Positions 1-4,558 of a stretch of 5,026 nucleotides of DNA are shown piece after piece. Below the pieces are notes generated by a model. That model saw nothing but the letters and a program-made list of their open reading frames with translations, searched no databases and was not told where the DNA came from. The position numbers and the translations under genes were made by a program. Source of the DNA: a bacterium (lineage in GTDB: Bacteria > Fidelibacterota > Marinisomatia > Marinisomatales > Marinisomataceae); NCBI GenBank assembly GCA_023255095.1, contig JALRJJ010000038.1:1-5026 (forward strand), given 5' to 3'. Position 1 is the first letter of the stretch, and every line of letters begins with the position of its first letter.

Positions 1-1
1 A

Positions 2-391
2 ATGTCTCAGATAAAAATTTATGCTTTAGATGAAACTATAGAATTACATCGTGATAATTTAAGTAAAGCTATCCATCAGGCTTTAGTTAAAGAATTAAAA
101 TATCCTGAAGAAAAAAGGTTTCAACGTTTTATTCCACTAGAATCCAAAAATTTTATATATCCAGCAGACCGCAGTACATCTTATATAATTATTGAAATTT
201 CCATGTTCGATGGACGAACAAAAGAGACTAAAAAAGCATTTATTAAGACTCTATTCGAAAATATAAACAATCTATGCGGTATTGATTCAAATGATGTTGA
301 GATAACTATATTTGAAACTCCTAAAGAAAACTGGGGCATTAGAGGGGAAAATGCGGATGAACTACAGTTAAATTATCAGGTAAGTGTTTAA
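2..391 (+). CDS. Tautomerase-family protein (4-oxalocrotonate tautomerase-like), 129 aa
   Basis: A small cytoplasmic protein that resembles the tautomerase superfamily. The pattern fits family proteins of about 125-135 residues: an N-terminal strand (residues 2-8), an amphipathic helix with AIHQAL (23-28), the stretch KRFQRFIPL (38-46), YPADRS (53-58), IIIEISMFDGR (62-72) and a conserved tail FETPKENWGIRG (104-115). Classical members expose a catalytic proline after the initiator Met; here residue 2 is Ser (MSQIKIY), so the standard Pro-1 chemistry is not supported and no substrate can be named. The ATG is at base 2, so its ribosome site lies outside the window and an upstream start cannot be excluded, although the length fits the family. 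The stop is 9 bases before pdif site 1, so this gene forms the end of a neighbouring module, and the terminator just past that site probably ends its transcript. The family is fairly certain; the function is unknown. Confidence 0.8.
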   Translation: MSQIKIYALDETIELHRDNLSKAIHQALVKELKYPEEKRFQRFIPLESKNFIYPADRSTSYIIIEISMFDGRTKETKKAFIKTLFENINNLCGIDSNDVEITIFETPKENWGIRGENADELQLNYQVSV

Positions 392-400
392 ATTTACTAA

Positions 401-428
401 AATTAATATAATGCACGTTATACGAATT
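401..428 (-). other. pdif site 1 (XerC/XerD recombination site, D-arm left, C-arm right)
   Basis: Left arm AATTAATATAA (401-411) matches the reverse complement of a XerD half-site (TTATATTAATT). The spacer is TGCACG (412-417). Right arm TTATACGAATT (418-428) is the reverse complement of a XerC half-site (AATTCGTATAA). The 11-6-11 geometry and the arm sequences are those of Acinetobacter pdif sites. With its left flank it matches site 3 at 28 of 31 positions (397-427 against 4212-4242). It marks the border between the tautomerase-side module and the recombinase module. Confidence 0.88.
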
Positions 429-434
429 CCCAAG

Positions 435-460
435 GCATGGCTTTTAGTCATGCTTTTTTT
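435..460 (+). terminator. Rho-independent terminator beyond pdif site 1
   Basis: An 8-bp stem, GCATGGCT (435-442) against AGTCATGC (446-453), contains one G-T wobble and closes on a TTT loop. A run of seven T follows (454-460). It lies on the + strand 43 bp after the tautomerase stop and 6 bp after pdif site 1, so it probably ends that gene's transcript, or read-through from it, before the recombinase module. Confidence 0.75.
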
Positions 461-478
461 ATCAAAAGACTATACCTG

Positions 479-582
479 AATGATAGCGAGCCAAATCGCA
501 TACAATATCTATCATTAGACTTAATGCAATAATTAAATGATATTGTTATCATTAATCTAATAGAATTAAGATTAAATGATAG
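479..582. repeat. Cluster of five AATGATA/TATCATT motifs; candidate res site or operator of the recombinase
   Basis: The heptamer AATGATA occurs at 479-485, 536-542 and 575-581, and its reverse complement TATCATT at 510-516 and 547-553. The copies at 479, 509 and 575 extend to the 8-mer AATGATAG (509-516 as its complement). Two pairs face each other: 479-486 with 509-516, and the compact pair 536-542/547-553 with a 4-base centre. The fifth copy overlaps the first ATG of the recombinase gene. Serine resolvases typically bind inverted half-sites just upstream of their own gene, both to recombine and to autoregulate, so this is a plausible res or operator region. The spacings do not match the Tn3 res layout exactly, so the assignment is inference. 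The stretch also hides any promoter of the gene; I found no convincing -35/-10 pair. Confidence 0.5.
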
Positions 583-1187
583 AAATGAATACACGTATTT
601 ATCTACGAGCTTCAACTAAAGATCAAGATGCAGAAAGGGCTTTGCAGATTCTTCAGGATCTAAACCAAAACTTGAATTTGGGTGAAACCATTGTGTACGT
701 GGAAAACTATAGTGGTACGAAGTTAGACCGACCTGAATTGAATAAGCTACTGTCAGAAGCAAATCAAGGCGACACCTTGTTGGTTGAAAGTATTGACCGA
801 TTATCACGCCTAACCCAACAGGATTTTCAAGAGCTGAAGCGCAGGATCCAGGAGAAGGGACTTCGTTTAGTCGTAGCAGATCTTCCTACTACCTACCAAA
901 TGATTCAAACCAGTGACAGCATTACTCATTCAATCTTGGAACTCATCAACAATATGTTGATTGATCTTCTGGCAACAATGGCCCGCCTAGACAATGAGAA
1001 ACGTATAGAACGTATTAAGCAGGGCCTGGCACGTTCGGGTTACAAACCAACAGGCAAGAAGGCAAATGAGGCTAAACATAAACGAATAAAAGAATTGCTA
1101 GTAGTTGGCAATATGACTAAGGAAGAAATTGCCAAAGCAGTGAATTGTGGAGTTGCAACTGTCTATCGAGTTGCTAAAGTTATCTAA
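576..1187 (+). CDS. Serine recombinase (resolvase/invertase family), 203 aa
   Basis: A small serine recombinase that would cut and rejoin DNA through a phosphoserine link. The catalytic domain is residues 5-145. It has the R-x-S active site YLRAST (9-14, Arg11 and nucleophile Ser13), SGTKLDRPEL (46-55), and the DRLSR motif (74-78) carrying the second arginine pair. A long dimer/E helix spans about 118-150. A helix-turn-helix closes the protein (about 165-200, with MTKEEIAKAVNCGVATVYR at 180-198), as in Tn3/Hin-type enzymes, and the length is normal for them. Two in-frame starts are possible, ATG 576 and ATG 585 (giving MNTRIYL). Neither has a good Shine-Dalgarno; 576 is kept because a weak AAG lies five bases before it. 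It is the only gene between pdif sites 1 and 2. Its own target site is probably the motif cluster upstream. Family certain, role (plasmid multimer resolution or inversion) unproven. Confidence 0.93.
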   Translation: MIEMNTRIYLRASTKDQDAERALQILQDLNQNLNLGETIVYVENYSGTKLDRPELNKLLSEANQGDTLLVESIDRLSRLTQQDFQELKRRIQEKGLRLVVADLPTTYQMIQTSDSITHSILELINNMLIDLLATMARLDNEKRIERIKQGLARSGYKPTGKKANEAKHKRIKELLVVGNMTKEEIAKAVNCGVATVYRVAKVI

Positions 1188-1206
1188 AAGAGGCTTATCT
1201 CAACGC

Positions 1207-1220
1207 GCCCCCAATGGGGC
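1207..1220. other. GC-rich mini-hairpin after the recombinase gene
   Basis: GCCCC (1207-1211), loop CAAT and GGGGC (1216-1220) form a perfect 5-bp GC stem 20 bases past the recombinase stop. No T-run follows, so it is not a standard terminator. It may stabilise the mRNA 3' end or pause polymerase before pdif site 2. Confidence 0.35.
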
Positions 1221-1237
1221 ACCGCTGCATTCAGGTT

Positions 1238-1265
1238 ACTTCACATAAGAAATTTTATGTTAAAT
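1238..1265 (+). other. pdif site 2 (XerC/XerD recombination site, C-arm left, D-arm right)
   Basis: XerC arm ACTTCACATAA (1238-1248), spacer GAAATT (1249-1254) and XerD arm TTATGTTAAAT (1255-1265). The XerD arm is the canonical Acinetobacter form; the XerC arm is less typical (TTCACATAA rather than TTCGTATAA). It is inverted relative to sites 1 and 3, as expected for the alternating sites that bound pdif modules. It separates the recombinase module from the macrolide-resistance module. Confidence 0.88.
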
Positions 1266-1274
1266 GATTGTTAG

Positions 1275-1299
1275 AAATGCCCCTTGATCGAGGCATTTT
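1275..1299 (+). terminator. Hairpin terminator beside pdif site 2
   Basis: AAATGCC (1275-1281) pairs with GGCATTT (1292-1298) around a 10-base loop, extendable to AGAAATGCC/GGCATTTTCT with one bulge. On the + strand it ends in a short T-rich tail (TTTTCT), which suits the recombinase transcript. On the minus strand the stem lies about 80 bases beyond the mph(E) stop but has no T-run (AACAATC follows), so it would be a weak end for the resistance operon. No better mph(E) terminator is visible. Confidence 0.5.
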
Positions 1300-1376
1300 C
1301 TATAAAGAATACTAAAAACTAATTAAAGCCAACCAAGTTTCAAAACAAGGCAGTTCTCAGCAATCATATTTTTAAA

Positions 1377-2261
1377 TTATATAACTCCCAACTGAGCTTT
1401 TGCTCCAACGATAAGGCTTTCATTTTGAGTTTCTAAGGCAAATAAACCATACATCAAAGGAGAGGCCGCTGCTCTTTCTAAAGTCTGTTCATATAGTTTA
1501 TTCCAAACTTTACCCCCTAGTTTTTCATACTCGATGATTAGAGTTTTGAGGCTTTCTTCTCCAAACAAAGTTACATGCCCAGCAAAATCAATCGCTGGGT
1601 CATCTATATGGGCTGTTGACCAATCAATAACGCCTGAAACAGCTCCATCCTTTGAAGCTAGTACATGCCCAGCATATAAATCGCCATGTATAAATTGGGT
1701 GAAATCTGCCCATAGAACATCATTATCCAACCATTTTCTGTAGCGGGTTTCCAATTGCTCACTTATACCAATTTCAGATTTTACTAACTGCAAATTGTTT
1801 GCTATTTCAGGTCTTAAATCTGAAGGTTTCATAATTTTCAAATCATTTTCCCGAACTTCTTTTTCAGGAATACTATGGATTTCAAATAAGGTTTTTGCCA
1901 AAGATGTTATGTATTTCGGGCTATCTTTGTCCATATTCCAAATTATTTCATAGGTTTCAGCATCCAAATTTAAAACAGGATTATCTTTAAGTATGGGATA
2001 AGCCACTAATTCTGTAGATGAAATTCTCCAATCAGGAACCTCTACAGAAAGATGTTTTTTTACCAATTCTAAAATGCGTTTTTCTTTCTTGATTTGTTCC
2101 CTCATGCCATCACGACGAGGAATACGCAGCAACCATTGTTGCCCCTTTGTATCAAGAGCAAAAACGACCTTAAAATCAATGCCCATTTCATTGAAATTCA
2201 TTTTGTCCGTAAGCAACAAGCCGTGTGCTTCAGCAAGTGATTGAATATCTTGAATTGTCAT
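1377..2261 (-). CDS. mph(E): Mph(E) macrolide 2'-phosphotransferase, 294 aa
   Basis: A cytoplasmic enzyme that inactivates 14- and 15-membered macrolides by phosphorylating the 2'-OH of desosamine with a nucleotide triphosphate. It belongs to the aminoglycoside phosphotransferase/protein-kinase-like fold. Visible are the N-lobe strand QQWLLRIPRR (41-50), the catalytic loop HGDLYAGHV (192-200, Asp194 as base) and the metal-binding IDWSTAHIDDPAIDFA (212-227, Asp213). I recognise the sequence and length (294 aa) as Mph(E). The start has a fair Shine-Dalgarno, AAAGGAA, seven to eight bases upstream. It follows msr(E) after 55 bases on the same strand, so the two are co-transcribed, and any control in the msr(E) leader that acts on transcription also governs this gene. 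Reading frame and motifs are intact, and no terminator with a clear U-tail follows. Confidence 0.97.
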   Translation of the reverse strand: MTIQDIQSLAEAHGLLLTDKMNFNEMGIDFKVVFALDTKGQQWLLRIPRRDGMREQIKKEKRILELVKKHLSVEVPDWRISSTELVAYPILKDNPVLNLDAETYEIIWNMDKDSPKYITSLAKTLFEIHSIPEKEVRENDLKIMKPSDLRPEIANNLQLVKSEIGISEQLETRYRKWLDNDVLWADFTQFIHGDLYAGHVLASKDGAVSGVIDWSTAHIDDPAIDFAGHVTLFGEESLKTLIIEYEKLGGKVWNKLYEQTLERAAASPLMYGLFALETQNESLIVGAKAQLGVI

Positions 2262-2316
2262 TTTTAATTTCCTTTAAAGAGTTCAATAATTAATGTTCGG
2301 ATTAGATTGGCTATCA

Positions 2317-3792
2317 TTAACAATCTCTCTCAAAAGTCTTGATGATTTTGTGGTCTTTGATCTCGTAGATAATGTCAGCAATATTATCGACCAATTGCTT
2401 GTCATGAGATACGAAGATAATAGTTCCTGCATAGGACTTCATCATTGTTTCTAATGCGGCAATACTTTTTAGGTCAAGATAGTTTCCTGGTTCATCCATA
2501 AGCAAAATATTATATTTTCCTAAAAGCATTTTGGATAAAAGCAGTTTGATGATTTCACCTCCCGATAAGTCGGATAAGTTTTTTTGAATATCATTCGCTC
2601 CGATCCCCATTGAAGCCAATACTGCACGAATTTCCGCAACTGTGTACTCGCACTCTTCCTGCATAAAGGAGAGCACAGATTTATGCGTGTTAAATTTATA
2701 TCCTGTTTGTGTAAAGTAGCCAATTTCAGCTTTTGGAGATATGGTTAATCCATCAGCACGTTCTGATATCATTTTTAACAAGGACGTTTTCCCTGTTCCA
2801 TTCGATCCAGTTATAGCGACTTTAGCGCCAAGCGGTATTATAAAGTTAGCGTCATCAAAGATAGTACGGCTACCAAATTTTAAGCTCAGACCATCTGCCG
2901 TAATCGGGAACTTATTGTGCAGTTCTAGGGCTGAACTTTGACGAAAACGAATAGAACGCAAATGCTCTGGTGCTTGAATATCTTCTAATGCAGCCAAACG
3001 CTTTTCCATACTCTTAGCTGCCTGATACAGTTTTCTTTGCTTGGTGCCAGTCATTTTTGCATGCCCAAGTCGTCCAGCACTTTCGGTAGAGTTTTTGGAT
3101 TTTTCTCCTTTTTTCTTATTGTCTAATCGATTAGCTTGCTGGCGTTTTTCTTGCACAGCAGATTCTAATCGCTCCCGTTCCTTCATCATCAGCTCATATT
3201 CTACGGCTTGGTGTTGTCGCTCTTCTTCTTTTTGACGCAAGTAATCCGAGTAACCACCCCAATATTCCGTAATTTTACCGTCTTTTAACTCCCATATCTT
3301 GTCTACAACCATATCAAGAAAATATCGGTCATGACTGATAACAAGTAATGCTCCATCAAATGCTTTAAGTTGACCAATAAGTAGATCTATTCCATTGAGA
3401 TCAAGGTGGCTGGTTGGTTCATCCGCTAGAATGCCATGTACTTGTTGGGAAAATGCGGCAGCAATTTTTGCACGAGTTTCCTCTCCGCCACTCATTGTGT
3501 CGTTTTGTACATTGGAAACACCAAGGCGAGATAACATTGCCCGGTCTTCGACCGTTTCTATTTCGATTCCGCCCAGTTGGCTGATATGTGCAAAATCACC
3601 AAAACGCTGTAATGTCGCTTCGGCTAAAACAATTTCGCCATTAAGTACTTTGAGTAAACTACTCTTTCCTGCTCCGTTATCACCCACAAGACCAATACGG
3701 TCATAAGAGTGAATTTCCAATTCATCAATATCCAAAACATCACGCCCAGCATAATCCAAGCGTATGTTTCTCGCTTTAATAATTAAACTCAT
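2317..3792 (-). CDS. msr(E): Msr(E) ABC-F ribosomal protection protein, 491 aa
   Basis: An ABC-F ATPase without membrane segments. Proteins of this type bind the ribosomal E site and push macrolide, and usually streptogramin B, off the exit tunnel. Nucleotide domain 1 has Walker A GDNGAGKS (37-44), signature SGGE (101-104), Walker B ILADEPTSHLD (121-131, Glu125) and H-loop SHD (153-155). A charged helical linker (about 184-290) is the interdomain arm that reaches the peptidyl transferase centre. Domain 2 has GSNGTGKT (329-336), LSGGE (409-413), ILLMDEPGNYLD (429-440, Glu434) and SHD (462-464). Length and sequence are those of Msr(E). Start: ATG at 3792 with SD AGGAG (3806-3802) nine bases upstream; that SD is largely buried in a hairpin (3804-3841). 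The stop is followed in frame by two further stops (TAA TGA TAG). It is the first gene of the operon with mph(E). Confidence 0.97.
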   Translation of the reverse strand: MSLIIKARNIRLDYAGRDVLDIDELEIHSYDRIGLVGDNGAGKSSLLKVLNGEIVLAEATLQRFGDFAHISQLGGIEIETVEDRAMLSRLGVSNVQNDTMSGGEETRAKIAAAFSQQVHGILADEPTSHLDLNGIDLLIGQLKAFDGALLVISHDRYFLDMVVDKIWELKDGKITEYWGGYSDYLRQKEEERQHQAVEYELMMKERERLESAVQEKRQQANRLDNKKKGEKSKNSTESAGRLGHAKMTGTKQRKLYQAAKSMEKRLAALEDIQAPEHLRSIRFRQSSALELHNKFPITADGLSLKFGSRTIFDDANFIIPLGAKVAITGSNGTGKTSLLKMISERADGLTISPKAEIGYFTQTGYKFNTHKSVLSFMQEECEYTVAEIRAVLASMGIGANDIQKNLSDLSGGEIIKLLLSKMLLGKYNILLMDEPGNYLDLKSIAALETMMKSYAGTIIFVSHDKQLVDNIADIIYEIKDHKIIKTFERDC

Positions 3793-3803
3793 TTTTATTT
3801 ACT

Positions 3804-3841
3804 CCTGTTTAGCTCTTGAAATTTTTTATGCAGCAAACAGG
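3804..3841 (-). promoter_or_regulatory. Hairpin sequestering the msr(E) Shine-Dalgarno
   Basis: In the msr(E) mRNA, CCTGTTT (3841-3835) pairs perfectly with AAACAGG (3810-3804). The stem can be continued by GC/GC (3834-3833 with 3813-3812) after a single bulged base. The 3' arm contains the AGG of the msr(E) SD, AGGAG (3806-3802). Folded, this stem would hide the ribosome site. The 5' arm begins two bases after the stop of the MLAFVFT mini-ORF, so a ribosome held near the end of that ORF would cover the arm and free the SD. This is the classical erm-type translational attenuation layout. Base pairing is seen; regulation is inferred. Confidence 0.65.
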
Positions 3842-3843
3842 AT

Positions 3844-3867
3844 TTAGGTGAAAACAAAAGCTAGCAT
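3844..3867 (-). CDS. Candidate leader peptide MLAFVFT (7 aa) of msr(E)
   Basis: A seven-codon ORF (ATG 3867-3865, stop TAA 3846-3844) with the best Shine-Dalgarno in the window: GGGAGGA at 3881-3875, eight bases before the ATG. It ends two bases before the hairpin that hides the msr(E) SD. Known macrolide-resistance leaders are short peptides that stall the ribosome when drug sits in the exit tunnel. The Phe-Val-Phe core is loosely reminiscent of the IFVI stalling segment of ErmCL, but that similarity is only suggestive. A preceding GTG codon (3870-3868) could add one residue. The ORF is too short for coding statistics, so confidence rests on the SD and its position. Confidence 0.6.
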   Translation of the reverse strand: MLAFVFT

Positions 3868-3881
3868 CACAGTGTCCTCCC

Positions 3882-3920
3882 AAAAAAAAAGCTATTCATC
3901 CACAGGGTGGACAAATAGCT
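3882..3920 (-). terminator. Strong intrinsic terminator inside the msr(E) leader (candidate attenuator)
   Basis: Reading toward msr(E), positions 3920-3890 fold into a continuous 14-bp stem (AGCTATTTGTCCAC with GTGGATGAATAGCT, two G-T wobbles) and a CCT loop, followed by eight T (3889-3882). It lies between the likely promoter region and msr(E) and directs termination in the direction of the operon. Its T-run touches the GGGAGG ribosome site of the MLAFVFT mini-ORF. It may act as a regulated transcription attenuator, or it may damp read-through from outside with the true promoter downstream; no good promoter is visible downstream, which favours the first reading. Confidence 0.8.
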
Positions 3921-3931
3921 AGTCAATTAAG

Positions 3932-3961
3932 TTATAACTGGAAACTATGCACTAAAAGCAT
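3932..3961 (-). CDS. Possible upstream mini-ORF MLLVHSFQL (9 aa) before the attenuator
   Basis: ATG at 3961-3959 opens nine codons and a TAA at 3934-3932, ending 11 bases before the terminator stem. The placement would suit a leader peptide that couples translation to the hairpin. However, there is no good Shine-Dalgarno (only TAAG nearby) and I see no clear antiterminator pairing, so this is a weak candidate. Confidence 0.25.
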   Translation of the reverse strand: MLLVHSFQL

Positions 3962-3982
3962 ACTTATAAATTAAGCATACTT
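3956..3982. repeat. Two direct copies of AAGCATACTT, 17-bp period
   Basis: AAGCATACTT occurs at 3956-3965 and again at 3973-3982, separated by seven bases. On the minus strand both copies contain ATG (GTATGC), so each opens a tiny ORF (MLLVHSFQL or MLNL). They could be a duplicated protein site upstream of the attenuator, or a simple tandem duplication. Confidence 0.45.
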
Positions 3983-3992
3983 TTACTTTATA

Positions 3993-4083
3993 TATCCGCA
4001 TATATTCTTAAAGACACAACAAAAGCCCACCATTATAAAATAGTGTCACTATGCAAATAGTTGTGTCTTAACGAATGCGGATA
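3993..4083. repeat. Long imperfect inverted repeat upstream of msr(E)
   Basis: The left arm (3993-4020) reads TATCCGCAT, a gap, then TTAAAGACACAAC. The right arm (4060-4083), read as complement, gives TATCCGCAT then TTAAGACACAAC. The arms agree except for an insertion of a few bases and one extra A, and enclose 39 bases. Such a structure could be the remnant of a small mobile element, a protein binding region, or an mRNA/DNA hairpin. I do not recognise the ends as belonging to a particular insertion sequence, and no target duplication is evident. Confidence 0.6.
4032..4060 (-). promoter_or_regulatory. Possible msr(E) promoter with a palindromic operator-like core
   Basis: In the loop of the long inverted repeat, the minus strand has a perfect -10 hexamer TATAAT (4037-4032). 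Seventeen bases upstream is only CTATTT (4060-4055), a poor -35. Between them lies the 13-base palindrome ATAGTG-A-CACTAT (4052-4040 on the minus strand), a place where a regulator could sit. A transcript from here would run through the attenuator into msr(E). The weak -35 keeps confidence low. Confidence 0.35.
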
Positions 4084-4215
4084 GAATGCATAAACTTACC
4101 TAAAAAATAAAATTCAGTTTTATGATAACTTTACTGTTAAAAGAAGTCTAGACAACCTTGTTTTATGCTTGGATATAAGGCTTATTTTAAAATAATAGTA
4201 GTGAAGATTTTCTAA

Positions 4216-4243
4216 AATTAACATAATACACCTTATACGAATA
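4216..4243 (-). other. pdif site 3 (XerC/XerD recombination site, D-arm left, C-arm right)
   Basis: Left arm AATTAACATAA (4216-4226) is the reverse complement of XerD half-site TTATGTTAATT. The spacer is TACACC (4227-4232). Right arm TTATACGAATA (4233-4243) is the reverse complement of XerC half-site TATTCGTATAA. The orientation equals site 1 and opposes site 2, so with site 2 it encloses exactly 2950 bp of msr(E)-mph(E) module, which fits my memory of this module in Acinetobacter plasmids. Confidence 0.9.
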
Positions 4244-4274
4244 AAAAAATGGGAGCCTTAAGCTCCCATTTTTT
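4244..4274 (-). terminator. Strong bidirectional terminator after the antitoxin gene, abutting pdif site 3
   Basis: AAAAAATGGGAGC (4244-4256) is perfectly complementary to GCTCCCATTTTTT (4262-4274) with loop CTTAA. On the minus strand it ends in a T-run 11 bases past the antitoxin stop, so it closes the toxin-antitoxin operon. On the + strand it is equally good. The structure starts directly at the end of pdif site 3 and would keep toxin-antitoxin transcription out of the msr(E) leader. Confidence 0.88.
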
Positions 4275-4285
4275 AAGTAATTTTT

Positions 4286-4558
4286 TCAAATAAGGCTTGG
4301 GTGAGCATCTAAAATTCGAATCAATGTAGCTGCTGGTCCAGTTGGATAGCGTCGTCCCTGTTCCCAATTTTGCAGGGTACGGGGGCTAATATGTAGACGT
4401 GCAGCAAATTCATTTTGGCTCAAGCCAGTTTTTTCACGTACTTCTTTAATATCAGGCAATTCGAGTTCTGTAACTCGGCTTGCTTTAACTTCTTTACGTT
4501 TGATAGCTCCAGCTTCTTTGATTGAAGCAACCAAGTCATCAAATAAGTTGTTATCCAT
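4286..4558 (-). CDS. higA: HigA-type antitoxin (NadS-family HTH_XRE DNA-binding protein), 90 aa
   Basis: Antitoxin of a type II toxin-antitoxin pair; it would bind and neutralise the toxin and repress the operon. The C-terminal half is a Cro/C1-type helix-turn-helix (about 37-83) with the typical REKTGLSQNEFAARLHISPRT stretch (41-61) and LQNWEQGRRYPTG (62-74). The N-terminal part (1-35) is the likely toxin-contact and multimerisation arm. The order is toxin first, antitoxin second, as in hig operons and opposite to relBE. The ATG overlaps the toxin stop (ATGGATAA, 8 bases), so translation is coupled. A strong SD, AAGGAG (4571-4566), lies inside the toxin gene seven bases from the ATG and favours ample antitoxin. 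The NadS-like label is from recognition of the HTH pattern; the exact hig subtype is less sure. Confidence 0.9.
   Translation of the reverse strand: MDNNLFDDLVASIKEAGAIKRKEVKASRVTELELPDIKEVREKTGLSQNEFAARLHISPRTLQNWEQGRRYPTGPAATLIRILDAHPSLI

Noticed and set aside
1300..1376. Short self-complementary bits (GCC...GGC, TTTCAAAA) between mph(E) and pdif site 2 as an mph(E) terminator
   Set aside because: Stems are three bases long with internal mismatches; nothing stable enough to call.
2311..2318. Another CTATCATT (AATGATAG) octamer at the msr(E) stop codon, matching the recombinase-upstream motif
   Set aside because: It is a single isolated copy inside the tandem stop triplet TAA TGA TAG and in AT-rich DNA; chance is a sufficient explanation.
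3395..3706. 103-codon + strand open frame opposite msr(E)
   Set aside because: It lies wholly antisense to a confidently identified gene, has no ribosome site I trust, and no recognisable domain; the same holds for the other antisense frames over mph(E), msr(E) and the recombinase.
4146..4153. GTCTAGAC palindrome and a nearby TTGTCT that could be a -35 for a second msr(E) promoter
   Set aside because: No acceptable -10 lies 16-18 bases downstream of TTGTCT, and an 8-bp palindrome alone is weak. The stretch 4084-4215 shows nothing else I can support.
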